DNA of 64,000 nt from Saccoglossus kowalevskii. Taxonomy: Eukaryota; Hemichordata; Enteropneusta; Harrimaniidae. Numbering within the stretch: position 1 is the first letter of the stretch; each line of letters opens with the position of its first letter. Location of the stretch: contig NW_003129869.1 in the NCBI RefSeq assembly GCF_000003605.2, forward strand, positions 81,925-145,924. The letters are read 5' to 3'. A model generated the notes under the pieces. The model was not told the DNA's origin. It made no database searches and saw only the letters and a list, made by a program, of their open reading frames with translations. The position numbers and the translations under genes are program-made. This document shows positions 55,801 through 61,215 of the stretch, piece by piece.

Positions 55801-56351
55801 AAAAACCCATACAAAAAAAAAAATAGGTGCAGTTAACAAGCATAATATTAAAATTAATATATACATTGTCATAGATTCTCTTCTAAAGACATTGAAATAT
55901 TGTCAAAATTATAAATAAATACTTTCTCTTTTAACATTATTAACCCTCTTAATGCCACATTTGTAATTTTTCACACACACACACACACACACAAAAACGC
56001 AATTATTTCCTGATTTTTTTCAAAACTGTTGTTAAGACCTGTAGGCAATGGGAAATTATGTTGATTTAGTTCAAAACTAAACAAAAAAATTAATATATAA
56101 AAATGTTGCACCAAAAATTTTGGTGGGAAAAATAATGGCTTTTAAATCAGTACTGTAATGCGTGCAATCATTTTTTAAAAACAAATTATGAGGCAATGAT
56201 ATATTAAATATCCATATTTCCATGGAGAAATTTGTGAAATCACAAAACTCTTAGAACAGTGGGTCTGGGTTTTACGTCTCTTGGGAACTAATTTCTTATG
56301 TCCCACCTGGTTAGGAGCAGAATCCTCTGAACCACTTCCTGGCGTTTCCAT
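4801..56351 (-). CDS. eya: eyes absent (eya) gene, 5' part, 12 exons
   Basis: Span of the gene as assembled here; the coding parts are the twelve exon entries. Eya is a transcriptional co-activator and HAD-family phosphatase that works with Six and Pax/Dachshund proteins in the nucleus. The joined exons give 422 codons with no stop, and every splice junction agrees in phase. Residues about 1-394 are the low-complexity Tyr/Ser/Thr/Pro-rich activation region; residues 395-422 start the Eya domain. Landmarks shared with vertebrate EYA1/EYA4 (from memory) are MEIQ/MEMQ at residue 38, KTEP at 98-101, YPHIIPTPS at 155-163, QGSSYTTS near 252-259, [11 protein letters not shown] in exon 11 and [10 protein letters not shown] from 399. 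The remaining phosphatase exons are off the left edge. The 5' UTR extent and the promoter are not resolved. Confidence 0.95.
5120..5375. repeat. Dispersed repeat related to the 46.6-47.4 kb element
   Basis: Contains GTCAGCCATCTTGAATCAGA, then ATGGCTGCCATTCAGCCATC, with ATGATGTATGTGTAA-type spacers. The same modules recur at 46600-47455 and, more diverged, at 10480-10650. It lies in intron 11 with no open frame. Class unknown. Confidence 0.6.
5468..5619 (-). CDS. eya: eya exon 11: basic linker before the Eya domain
   Basis: 152 nt, residues 344 (split Val)-394. It encodes a Gln/Thr stretch, a VKSEENG motif (357-363; the first four residues fit the sumoylation consensus, hydrophobic-K-x-E), then an Arg/Asn-rich segment ending [17 protein letters not shown]. 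Vertebrate EYAs have RGRGRRNNNPSPPPDSDLE in the same place just before the catalytic domain. The Arg clusters could act as a nuclear-localisation signal (inference). The acceptor is ttttttcctcag; the donor is GAG|gtacag. Confidence 0.96.
5649..5673. repeat. (TAA)n microsatellite
   Basis: About eight uninterrupted TAA units in intron 10, 30 bp upstream of the exon 11 acceptor. Confidence 0.9.
5881..6003. repeat. 31-bp minisatellite, 4 copies
   Basis: Units such as gtagccgaccatgagaattg followed by aacctaaatca, about 31 bp, in intron 10 just downstream of exon 10. Confidence 0.85.
6076..6250 (-). CDS. eya: eya exon 10: Tyr-rich activation region
   Basis: 175 nt, residues 286-344. It starts in phase 0 with [12 protein letters not shown] and ends one base into the Val codon completed by exon 11. 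Tyr recurs every few residues ([14 protein letters not shown]), followed by TTTTYQL. This matches the vertebrate segment with QYAQYYNSS and TNATYQLQEPP. The acceptor is a short acattttag; the donor is AAG|gtaaga. Tyr-rich low complexity is typical of the Eya transactivation region, to which a threonine-phosphatase activity has also been assigned in the literature. Confidence 0.94.
6533..6700. mobile_element. TTAA-flanked MITE
   Basis: 168 bp bounded by TTAA at 6529-6532 and 6701-6704. Inverted ends AGCGAGAGGGTTGTCACCTG and the complement of AGCGGGGGAGTCGTCACCTG. The TTAA duplication is typical of piggyBac- and Kolobok-type elements. No coding capacity. It lies in intron 9. Confidence 0.8.
7281..7378 (-). 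CDS. eya: eya exon 9: Ser/Thr/Tyr-rich activation region
   Basis: 98 nt, residues 253 (split Gly)-285. It begins [18 protein letters not shown], aligning with vertebrate QGSSFTTSSGIYTGNN, and ends TTPQVGS. The acceptor is tcacactttcag; the donor is TCG|gtgagt. No stop in the frame, and the phase agrees with both neighbours. Intron 8 (7379-7662) is the shortest intron found in the gene. Confidence 0.92.
7663..7770 (-). CDS. eya: eya exon 8: Gln/Ser/Tyr-rich segment, symmetric
   Basis: 108 nt (36 codons), phase 1 to 1, residues 217 (split Gly)-253. It encodes [14 protein letters not shown], then [17 protein letters not shown], which lines up with vertebrate GIKTEGGLSQ...FLSYG...APYSYQMQ. The Glu of the vertebrate IKTE sumoylation-type motif is not present here (IKNN). 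The donor, CAAG|gtcaga, is weaker than its neighbours'; with a symmetric phase this exon could be skipped without a frameshift (inference). Confidence 0.88.
8390..8610. repeat. 20-bp minisatellite carrying CArG boxes, 11 units
   Basis: Unit gggcagtgactcccatattt, 20 bp. At each unit join the sequence CCATATTAGG, CCATATTTGG or CCATATATGG forms a perfect CC(A/T)6GG serum-response-factor box. Perfect copies start at 8414, 8434, 8454, 8474, 8494, 8554, 8574 and 8594; those at 8514 and 8534 are broken. Because 20 is not divisible by 3, minus-strand frames through the array are open but periodic and are not genes. Intron 7. Confidence 0.95.
9246..9330. repeat. Short copy of the 54-bp minisatellite
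   Basis: About one and a half units of acaactagctgggaacaagg followed by atgaacaagatggtggattt and gatgacttactgag. This is the same unit as the larger array at 20816-21260. Intron 7. Confidence 0.88.
9360..9500. other. GC-rich island with a short hairpin in intron 7
   Basis: Local composition is much richer in GC than the surroundings (cgagaccggcgtaggcggtc). Positions 9438-9462 can pair as GCAGGCC...GGCCTGC. No gene or RNA family recognised. It abuts the partial minisatellite at 9246-9330. Confidence 0.4.
10247..10440 (-). CDS. eya: eya exon 7: YPHIIPTPS motif and Tyr/Gln/Thr-rich region
   Basis: 194 nt, residues 152 (split Ser)-217. It opens [13 protein letters not shown], the counterpart of the vertebrate PYPHILPTPSSQ block, the most conserved piece of the Eya N-terminal region. 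A Gln/Thr/Ala/Tyr-rich run follows ([36 protein letters not shown]), comparable to vertebrate AYATYPQPGQPYG. The acceptor is atttttattttccag; the donor is CCGG|gtaagt. It is noticeably richer in GC than the surrounding introns. Confidence 0.96.
10480..10650. repeat. Diverged dispersed repeat in intron 6
   Basis: Begins GGCCACCAGTCAGCCATTTG, shared with the elements at 46800-47200, followed by a CTAGTTTCAAAGAAATCAGT stretch resembling their CCAAGTTTGAACGAAATCCA block. Ends are uncertain. Confidence 0.5.
11121..11202 (-). CDS. eya: eya exon 6: Ser-rich N-terminal region
   Basis: 82 nt, residues 125 (split Gly)-152. It encodes [20 protein letters not shown] followed by SSQYFP and a split Ser. 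It precedes the YPHIIPTPS motif and aligns with vertebrate SFSPRPTHQFSPPQIYPSN. The acceptor is gtcacctttcag; the donor is CCAAG|gtaaga. Phase runs 1 to 2, so exon 6 cannot be skipped alone without shifting the frame. Confidence 0.92.
12298..12467. mobile_element. Foldback/MITE-like element beside exon 5
   Basis: About 170 bp. The left end, CTCGACCACGTTAGCGCCC, and the right end, GGGCGCTAACGCGGTCGAGG, are inverted copies. The GC-rich ends are unlike the flanking DNA. It lies within 20 bp of the exon 5 donor. A matching fragment in the opposite orientation is at 62565-62650. The target duplication is unclear. Confidence 0.7.
12485..12568 (-). CDS. eya: eya exon 5: IKTEP motif, symmetric
   Basis: 84 nt, phase 1 to 1, residues 97-125. 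Its first two bases complete an Ile codon after exon 4, giving IKTEP. They would complete a Val codon after exon 3, giving VKTEP as in vertebrate EYA1. The K-T-E core fits the sumoylation consensus. The rest, [22 protein letters not shown], is a little longer than but comparable to vertebrate MSSSETASTTADGS. The acceptor is ttctcttcttcaacag; the donor is TCAG|gtaagt. Confidence 0.92.
12569..13338. other. Intron 4, first part, no feature seen
   Basis: AT-rich unique sequence without a recognised exon or repeat. Confidence 0.5.
13339..13523. repeat. 37-bp minisatellite, 5 copies
   Basis: Unit gtaccaggatgtgtgacctt followed by taggggtcatgaataaa, starting at 13339, 13376, 13413, 13450 and 13487. 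Intron 4. Confidence 0.92.
14215..14440. promoter_or_regulatory. Candidate enhancer in intron 4
   Basis: Complex non-repetitive sequence in an AT-rich intron. It contains a perfect 12-bp palindrome, ATTGTATACAAT (14264-14275), resembling two opposed Sox sites, plus GATAAG and an ATGCAAAT octamer near 14414. Motif content only; activity is inference. Confidence 0.3.
14874..14960 (-). CDS. eya: eya exon 4: probable cassette exon
   Basis: 87 nt (29 codons), phase 1 to 1, residues 68-97. It encodes [14 protein letters not shown], then [15 protein letters not shown] know no equivalent in the vertebrate EYA proteins I can recall, where NGTE is followed directly by VKTEP. The acceptor is a tag after 14960, behind cttcactttctggttacc. 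A second AG lies 7 nt further in (exon would end at 14953), but using it would break the frame. The donor is TCAA|gtaagt. Confidence 0.82.
15073..15420. repeat. 47-bp minisatellite carrying POU octamers
   Basis: Unit atatgcaaatgagaaatgct followed by aattttagggcaatccaatc and atctgag. Perfect ATGCAAAT octamers start at 15075, 15122, 15169, 15216, 15262, 15309 and 15355, and a degenerate eighth unit follows. Two unit variants (47 and 46 bp) alternate in the middle, suggesting duplication of a pair. Each unit also has CTAATTTT, and most have CCAATCA. Intron 3. Confidence 0.95.
15691..15785 (-). CDS. eya: eya exon 3: conserved MEIQ...SPHS start block
   Basis: 95 nt, residues 36-68. After a split Arg codon and Ser, it encodes [13 protein letters not shown] and ends SCINGTE plus one base. 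Vertebrate EYA1 begins MEMQDLTSPHSRLSGSS and continues to NGTEVKTEP, so the block is clearly homologous. The internal ATG (15781-15779) could also serve as a start for a shorter isoform, as in EYA1 (inference). The acceptor is a pyrimidine run ending tatag; the donor is GAAG|gtacat. Confidence 0.94.
15786..17960. other. Intron 2, first part, no gene seen
   Basis: AT-rich unique sequence. Apparent open frames near 17142-17569 run through homopolymers, have no family resemblance and lack splice context. Confidence 0.5.
17961..18444. repeat. 33-36-bp minisatellite, about 14 copies
   Basis: Unit agtcatatcaccaagcgtcc followed by tcctgcccctcaa, with 33-bp and longer variants. Because many units are 33 bp, a plus-strand frame stays open for about 200 codons; this is a by-product of the repeat. 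Intron 2. Confidence 0.93.
19085..19545. promoter_or_regulatory. Candidate enhancer in intron 2
   Basis: About 450 bp of complex, non-repetitive sequence standing out from AT-rich surroundings. It includes the palindromic E-box AGCAGCTGCT (19100-19109), T-box-like ACACCTT twice, the NK2-like TCAAGTGG, CCGATAAG and several GATTA/TAATC sites. It looks like a cis-regulatory module; conservation is untested. Confidence 0.35.
20816..21260. repeat. 54-bp minisatellite with shorter variants
   Basis: Unit gatgacttactgagacaact followed by agctgggaacaaggatgaac and aagatggtggatct, with 44-bp variants. The 54-bp units keep a plus-strand frame ([18 protein letters not shown]) open; no start context, splice signals or family support it as a protein. 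The array ends about 155 bp downstream of exon 2 in intron 2. Confidence 0.93.
21416..21477 (-). CDS. eya: eya exon 2: N-terminal extension
   Basis: 62 nt, residues 16-36. The acceptor is gtttatttttttacag and the donor is ACAAG|gtaaaa. Read in the frame that continues into MEIQ, it is fully open: [20 protein letters not shown] plus a split Arg. Human EYA4 has VKKTCTESDVSQSQNSRS directly before MEMQ, with the same basic start, ESE/ESD core and Ser ending. That similarity is the evidence that this exon is coding rather than 5' UTR. Confidence 0.87.
22338..22362 (+). other. G-quadruplex-type G runs
   Basis: Five runs of three to five G separated by one or two bases (GGGGAGGGGGAGGGGAGGGG then AAGGG). 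This fits the standard four-run quadruplex pattern on the plus strand, the template strand for eya. Intron 1. Confidence 0.7.
23176..23770. repeat. 19-bp minisatellite, about 30 copies
   Basis: Units such as aacctgcgtataccatggt and aacctgtgaatactatggt, 19 bp, with accaagac variants. Many copies contain TACCATGGTAAC, the last 12 bases of the RFX X-box consensus GTTACCATGGTAAC. Apparent minus-strand frames of 80-120 codons are repeat artefacts. Intron 1. Confidence 0.94.
23771..26922. other. Intron 1 segment, mostly unique
   Basis: AT-rich. 24190-24480 is listed separately as a candidate enhancer. 25900-26060 is also unusually complex. Near 25170 a CTACCATATTTGCTCCATTA stretch recurs as CTACCATATTTGTTCTATAA at 36240, probably fragments of one old element. 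Confidence 0.4.
24190..24480. promoter_or_regulatory. Candidate enhancer in intron 1 with homeodomain-type sites
   Basis: Complex sequence with clustered homeodomain/TALE-like motifs: TAATTATTGATGG, GTTGATTCAC, CTATCAATCATCAAACG and CAATTATTG within about 100 bp. Such clustering suggests Hox/Pbx-type input; no conservation data are available here. Confidence 0.35.
26923..26965. repeat. Perfect 19-bp inverted repeat
   Basis: Arms catggaggtaaaaatattt and its exact complement, separated by five bases (tatat). It can form a hairpin or cruciform. Both sides carry a direct TTTAGAC. Intron 1. Confidence 0.93.
26966..31501. other. Intron 1 segment with complex islands
   Basis: Mostly AT-rich. Islands at about 27110-27600 and 29040-29330 are non-repetitive and mixed in composition. 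A (CCTG)n microsatellite is at about 29620-29641. The stretch 28588-28916 is noted under findings as a possible alternative first exon. Confidence 0.4.
31502..32217. mobile_element. hAT-like non-autonomous DNA transposon
   Basis: Ends TAGAGAGTTTAAGATTTGCG and the complement of TAGAGACATTAAGATGCGCA are inverted copies and fit the hAT start pattern (YARNG). Flanks are TCTACTAT (31494-31501) and TCTACTAC (32218-32225), an 8-bp target duplication with one mismatch, as expected for hAT. The inside has an assembly gap and no recognised transposase. A 137-codon plus-strand frame (32041-32454) crosses the right end of the element and resembles nothing known to me. Confidence 0.78.
31939..32015. other. 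Assembly gap, 77 N
   Basis: Run of N inside the hAT-like element. The 27 bases before it (31912-31938) are identical to the 27 bases after it (32016-32042). Confidence 0.99.
32226..34220. other. Intron 1 segment, no gene seen
   Basis: AT-rich, with homopolymer and TA runs near 33580-33700. About 33950-34200 is more complex (CATATCGACCCAGGGTACAC, AATATCTCTCACGGTCGTC) and may be regulatory. Confidence 0.4.
34221..34422. mobile_element. TA-flanked MITE, family A, copy 2
   Basis: Same orientation and order as copy 1 at 2504, with nearly identical ends (CTGTGAAATACTTTAATTTC ... GTATTCTACAG). High similarity suggests fairly recent spread of these two copies. Intron 1. Confidence 0.85.
34423..45006. 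other. Intron 1 segment with several complex islands
   Basis: Long AT-rich stretch. Mixed-composition, non-repetitive islands lie at about 37080-37760, 39520-40450, 42250-43050 and 43380-44030. The 43395-43425 part (ATTAATTATTAATGAGGCGG) has clustered homeodomain TAAT cores. Open frames here, such as 39422-39829 plus strand (135 codons), lack splice signals and family resemblance. Poly-A and poly-C runs are at about 41068 and 44466. Confidence 0.4.
38463..38706. repeat. About 240-bp dispersed element, copy 1
   Basis: Matches 58417-58655 along its length (AGACTTGCTTGCCCGAATAT, CTAATTTTGGAGCC, TCTTCTGAAGGAAAGTGCAG). The second copy shows inverted ends, so this is probably a degraded DNA element. 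Confidence 0.78.
45007..45218. mobile_element. TA-flanked MITE, family A, copy 3
   Basis: Opposite orientation to copies 1 and 2 and more diverged. Ends CTGTAAAATTCTTTATTTTC and ...AAATAAAGTATTTCTCAG are flanked by TA. Intron 1. Confidence 0.75.
45998..46527. repeat. 24-25-bp minisatellite, block 1
   Basis: About 21 units such as cccacaatgcagtatgaaaa followed by agtatt or aatt, with cacaaagcag variants. Minus-strand frames of up to 206 codons ([14 protein letters not shown]-like) are produced by the repeat. Intron 1. Confidence 0.93.
46590..47455. repeat. About 300-bp tandem module between minisatellite blocks
   Basis: Two full copies and one partial copy of a roughly 300-bp module. Each contains AATGGCCACCAGTCAGCCAT, ACCAAGTTTGAAC and a second GCCATTCGGCCAT block. 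The last copy ends in ATACGAACGGAGGCACGGAC. Diverged single copies lie at 5120-5375 and 10480-10650. Element class unknown. Confidence 0.75.
47465..47695. repeat. 24-25-bp minisatellite, block 2
   Basis: The same unit family as block 1 (cagtatgaacaaatccccac, aaagcagtatgaaagcattc), resuming after the 300-bp module. Together they look like one array interrupted by the module. Confidence 0.88.
51030..51170. repeat. Old dispersed repeat, copy 1
   Basis: Shares TTAATAAGACCTGTGGG, GTCAAAAATTGGGAG, GCACTAAAAAATTGGCGGG and TATGGTGTTCAAAT blocks with 56028-56155 and, more weakly, with 56700-56850. Heavily diverged; class unknown. Confidence 0.5.
53050..53330. promoter_or_regulatory. Candidate enhancer in intron 1
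   Basis: Complex non-repetitive sequence with a TCF-like site in ATCACCTTTGATTGCAAG, GATTGCAATC, and GATAATG. Motif-based only. Confidence 0.28.
56028..56155. repeat. Old dispersed repeat, copy 2
   Basis: Diverged copy of the 51030-51170 repeat, in the same orientation, just downstream of exon 1 in intron 1. Confidence 0.5.
56307..56351 (-). CDS. eya: eya exon 1: putative first coding exon
   Basis: 45 nt of coding sequence, residues 1-15: [15 protein letters not shown]. The ATG sits in a good start context (cagcgccATGG). An in-frame TGA lies 15 nt upstream on the genomic strand, so this is the first usable start if that stretch is in the mRNA. The exon ends in phase 0 at CAG|gtggga and joins exon 2 to give ...NQIKRARHE, comparable to EYA4 MEDSQDLNEQSVKK and EYA3 MEEEQDLPEQPVKK. 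The intron to exon 2 is about 34.8 kb. The match is short and the 5' UTR boundary is unknown, so this is less certain than the other exons. Confidence 0.68.
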
Positions 56352-56430
56352 GGCGCTGTCTTTCTTTCAGAGAACAATTTTTTCTAGGTATCCTTCAAAA
56401 CCTGGCCTCATGATTACAAAAACTAAAAAA
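56352..56430 (-). promoter_or_regulatory. eya 5' leader region with a possible short uORF
   Basis: The minus-strand sequence upstream of the putative start contains an ATG about 60 nt upstream that opens a 14-codon frame ending at TGA just before the main ATG. Candidate acceptors (cttttttag near 56425, gatacctag near 56386) leave it unclear whether this is a first exon or a 5' UTR exon joined to one further upstream. No TATA box was recognised here. Confidence 0.3.
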
Positions 56431-59400
56431 GTTATATTTTTAACATAATTAAATAATAATTACTTGCCTCTTGGGGAATTACAACAAAGAAGGGGCCATT
56501 TAAATAATATTTGGTACATTATACAAACAAGGTTTTAACCAAATGCATCAGAAAGCATTTACATGATAATGTAATTTCTACGGTTTACTGATGTTTACAA
56601 TGTATAGTACATTCAAATAGGTATTATCATCTGCAGAAACAACAACATTGTTACCATCTGAACGCCAAAGTTTAAATACCCTTCACAAAACCTGCAAGTC
56701 TTTTTCTATTTTTGACCAAAAATGTGATCAACACTTGCATGTGACGGAAAGGGATGTCCATTCAATTCGAAATAAAAAATTATAGAAAAATACCAAAAAA
56801 AAATGGACAAATGTTGAAAAAATGAGGGGAAAATTATGATGTTCAAAAAATGAATATGGCGATTCCATTACCCGCTTTCTTATCGTCTGACAAAAAAAAA
56901 GATTCATTTTATTTCACTCTGTATTGTTATTACAGACATCAACTTCACAACATTGCTTCTTTTCCCATGAACATTATTTAACCACCATTTCATTCAAAAT
57001 TTGACAATTCTCACAGAATCTTATCAATATTTTGGGTGACCGGACTATTTTGTAAAATGCTCGAAAAGTTAAGAACAGTGTTAACAGCGGGGTTGATTGA
57101 TACAGTTCCAATAAGTTTTATCATTTCATCAATCCATTTTTATGCAGAACATTTTTTTTTTTTTTTTTTGAAATCGTGGGCTTCCCATCTGTCTGCCCTA
57201 ATAGATTTCCATTAGGCGTACTACATGATGACATCATTGCAGATTAGCTGGTCTCCAAGGGGAGGTAATACTTTCCACACTATCAAACATCTATAGGCCC
57301 TAGTAATAGGAATTTAATGAGCCTTACAATAGCTGCTGCGGACACTGACTATTCATACAAAAAACGAGATGGGAGTTTGATTGTAACTGGGTCACTGAGC
57401 ACGGAATGTTTAGTTGAAAGTACAGAAGACGCAGAAGTGACGAAAACGAGATAATAATTTGACGAAAATAGATCTGAGGAGAGAAAGTTCAGTAGTTAAA
57501 TCACCCGATCGTGTATGCACTTTGTGTATATACTTGATTTTTTTTTTCAGTCTTTTTATTGATAATAATTTTTCTAACAATTGAGACAATGCAGCATTTT
57601 AATTTATCTCATGTACAGATTATACAAAACACTGTTTGTGTGGTGTTTTGGGGTATCTCCACATTAGCAACTACAGACATATAATCGGTTTATGAAGATT
57701 ATGGGGTGGCCACATCAAATAATGTATATCATCAAAATAATATTTTGGTTTTTTTCCTGGAAAAGCATCAACTTTGTTGGCATCAGTAAATCACAATGAT
57801 AATACACTTATAAAGTTTAGGGGTTGGCCAATAAAATTGGGGGGGGGGATGTAGGTTTTGGGGAAAAAAATTTACAAGTAAAAAAAATATATATATCTAT
57901 ATTATATCTCTATATTTATATCAATAATTTATATCAATAATTTATATCATTGTGAAAAAAATAGCTTATAACGAAGTAAAGGAAAAGTTTGCATAGACGT
58001 TCTACTATCAACTCCTACCAAGTTTCTACTTGTCAACCCCTTAAGTGATTAAACCCCCCCCCCCCTCCTTATATCAACAGCTTGTATGCTATAGCTTACT
58101 AGTATATACAGGTCTAAACAGGATTTCAACTTGATGACGACATCTCTTTCTTTCACATAACTTTTGCATTGTAAGTATAGTAGAATCAGACATCTTCACT
58201 GTTTGTTTTTTTTTCATTTTAGCAGATTTAAGGTTGTGCGGATATTTAGAAGGTTTTTAATTTGCTGGTTTGTGATGGAAACTATACATTCTATTGTTAT
58301 AATTGAATATTTACTGAATTTCAATTAAGTGCATTCAGAAATCAGTAAAATTAGCATAAATAATACCTGGCTACTAGTTAAGTCACAGTCCCTTTATCAC
58401 ATAGAGTGACTGTGGTTAACTTTTTCACCACCAGACTTACTTGCCCAAATTTTTCTGTACTTTTTTCTTATATACTACAATATTTCTGGTAATGAACCCT
58501 AATTTTGGAGCCAAATAAAAATAAAATTTTAGTCAATATTCAGTTTTCACTCAAAAAATTTAGCTATTTTTGTCCAAATCTTCTGAAGGAAAGTTCAGAC
58601 TATAAACAGGACTATATTGTGATGAAAAGAGGGAACTGTTGGTGAAAAGGTTAAATCCTATACAATACTACAAGTGAATATATGGAATCATCCCAAATTT
58701 GTGACAATAATTTATTTGATTTCTTGAATTAAGCAGTTATTGCTGGGGGGGGGGGAGACCAAATCATGGAATATATCATGCAAGACAAATTTATTGAAAG
58801 TTTTAAGCAGTGAACATTTAACTAGAGTTCTTTAGACAAGAAGTCCTGTCAACTTTCAAAAAGATTCTTAATGAATCATCCAATGGCAAAAGTTCAAGAA
58901 GCAAAAATCAGGTCAAGATTGTTATATGTGAAGCCGTTTTCTTTGTTCAGTATATTCTCATAAACAGTTTGATGACAATGACACAGTCATTTTAACAGTT
59001 GTGTTACGCTTTGTAATACGCAAACTTTCTGCGCATGTTTTTTCACACCAAAATAATTATGCACCAATTTTTTTTTCCTAGTATTCTTGGATTGCTGCCC
59101 ATTTTTTTTACCCAGATGAAATTAGAAATTCCACAATATTTTTTTAACAAAAGTTTTCTTCTTTACCACAAACATATTTTAAATCTCATGTTAATTTTAC
59201 TTTTGAAACAGAAGAATTCAATTTTAATGAAATTGCAGAATGTTTTTTTGAAGCAAAAACTATCTGCTAGAATTATAGGTTAGGCAGCAAGTTCTCTTGG
59301 GGTCAGAGGTCATCACCTTGACAGAAGCCTGACAAATTCAAGAAAATCAATCCAATTATATAATTTACATACACTATGCATAATAATTGAAATCACATGC

Positions 59401-59485
59401 ATTTAGAGATCGATTTTTTTTTTTTTTTTTTTTTTTACAAGACTTTTAAGTAAAATCATTCAGTCATGGCCAAAGACGAAGAAAA
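56431..59485. other. Sequence upstream of eya exon 1, no gene seen
   Basis: AT-rich with long homopolymers and a TA-rich run (57880-57950). 57170-57530 is complex and non-repetitive (GATGACATCATTGCAG, CCGCAGCAGC on the minus strand) and is a candidate upstream exon or promoter/enhancer. Nothing is specific enough to call. Confidence 0.4.
58417..58655. mobile_element. About 240-bp inverted-ended element, copy 2
   Basis: Ends TTAACTTTTTCACCACCAG and CTGTTGGTGAAAAGGTTAA are inverted copies. The interior matches 38463-38706. Short and non-coding, so MITE-like. Confidence 0.72.
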
Positions 59486-59680
59486 TACTCGTAATATTTT
59501 ATTTTATTTTCACTTGGAATTTATTTTTGCTGAAGAATGATTTAGTGAAAATAAAATCCAGCAAATATACTTTTTTTTCTACATTTTACAGTCAATAAGT
59601 GTAAAATAAACTTATACAAAACACGCAAAAAGCCTTTTCAGCAAAAATTAAATTCAGCTAAAATGAAGTATTTTACAGTA
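59486..59680. mobile_element. TA-flanked MITE, family A, copy 4
   Basis: Diverged copy in the same orientation as copy 3. It contains CTTGGAATTTATTTTTGCTG, ends AGTATTTTACAG-TA and starts TACTCGTAATA. Confidence 0.72.
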
Positions 59681-59855
59681 TCAGAAAAAATGTGGAAAAG
59701 AGCCACCTGTCAAATATATCAGACATTAACTGAAAAACTAAAAAATTTACACACATTTTTGCTAATCTGAGTATTAAAGGCAAAAACAAAAATATTATCA
59801 TTTCATAATCAAATCTTGTAAAGGATAATGCAACAAGATCTACTGATTTACAGTG

Positions 59856-60130
59856 TCAGCCAATCAAAACTGCATACTACATCAGCCAATCAAAGACCAC
59901 ATAAAATATCAGCCAATCATAGACTTTATACTACATCACCAAACGAAAAACCACACACCGTACTACATCACCAAACGAAAAGCCGCATACTACATCACCA
60001 AACGAAAAACTGCATACTACATCACCAAACAAAAAAACTGCATACTACATCACCAAACGAAAAACTGCATACTACATCACCAAACGAAAAACCGCATATT
60101 ACATCAGCCAATTACAGACTGCATACTACA
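59856..60130. repeat. 26-27-bp minisatellite, about 10 copies
   Basis: Unit actgcatactacatcaccaa followed by acgaaaa. The first and last units instead carry ATCAGCCAATCA, a CCAAT-box-like core. Overlapping plus-strand frames are repeat artefacts. Upstream of exon 1. Confidence 0.92.
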
Positions 60131-60479
60131 TGTATATCATAATCTGAACAAAATTCTCGAAGTGTTAGTTGTCAGAGCTCTGTCTTCGCAATGAAACTAT
60201 TTTCAGTTCCATCAAGATCTGGAAATAACTGTTTGATTGTTGTCAAGTTTTAATCTATAGCAGGGTATTATATTTCAACGCAGCACCAAAGCAGATTAAA
60301 AATCCCCAATTCCATGCAAACTCAATTTCTGCCCTTGTGACTCCTTAACAAACCTGATTTCGCAGAATAAAAGCATTAATTTGACTTGCCATGTGCTCAA
60401 GACCTAAATGGAAGGCTGTTAAAGAGATAACATATTTTTTAGAAATAACAAAAAAACACCAATCAAGCTTCGTGAAGAG

Positions 60480-61215
60480 ATTTCACCACATTGTAATGGC
60501 GTCTTTATTAATTCGCATTTAAACTGTCGTAAATTTTCAATAAAGATCCAACTTAAATGTAATCAAAAGGTGAGATGGGCTGTTGGTTACAAAACAGATT
60601 ATTAAAAGTGCTTCAGCTATAAAGCTTAATAATGTGGATAAAAAATTAACAACAGGGTCTCAAGGATTGCGCATAAGCCTGGAATTAAAAAAAAAAAGGT
60701 ATTGCTCTGTTTCTCCAAGGGCAATATGACACCGAAATTGATGAATCATTTTCGGCGATGTTTTGGCCAACAACATCACTAAAGATGTTTTAAAGCCAGT
60801 ATCAGTAATGCCGCTGGGGACTTTGCATTCATATTGTACGCACACAATGGCCAGCTCTTTAAGCAAAGACAGGCCTGATTCAAAAGTGAGGCCCCTTCAT
60901 ACGGGAGTGAACTTAATGAAAAGGCAGACTCTTGTTCCTTTTATTAAGATACTTTCCCAATTTCTACACACGATCGTTGATGACATGATTGAAGCGCATG
61001 CTGTCATTTTGGACCCATTGGCTTTCCTTTTCATCCATCAGCTGTTGATATCGATAACTATTAAAACTCAACAAAAATACCATTTTCAATTTGCGCCAAT
61101 AATGGCAGCTTGCTTCTACAGCGATGCCGCCATTGCGGCACTTAGAAGTAACAGTTCCCAGTTAAAGCCATGCCGCATTATCACTCCGGCTTTTCAATAG
61201 CCACAAATATTCATT
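60480..61215. promoter_or_regulatory. Candidate distal conserved non-coding element
   Basis: About 700 bp of complex sequence with TEAD-like CATTCC near 61212, CATCAGCTGTTGATATC (E-box), TGATGAATCATTTTC and GCAAAGACAGGCC. It stands out from homopolymer-rich flanks. Regulatory identity is inference. Confidence 0.33.

Larger units (their letters stand above)
47700..56306. other. Intron 1, 5'-proximal segment
   Basis: AT-rich with homopolymers (poly-C at about 52133-52150). Complex islands are at about 48740-49080, 53050-53640, 54300-54760 and 54960-55400. A 196-codon minus-strand frame at 48005-48595 runs through poly-Lys from a homopolymer and resembles no protein I know. A (CA)n run is at 55971-55993. 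Confidence 0.4.

Noticed and set aside
60763-61200. 145-codon plus-strand frame
   Set aside because: No family resemblance and no splice or promoter signals; kept only as a complex non-coding island.
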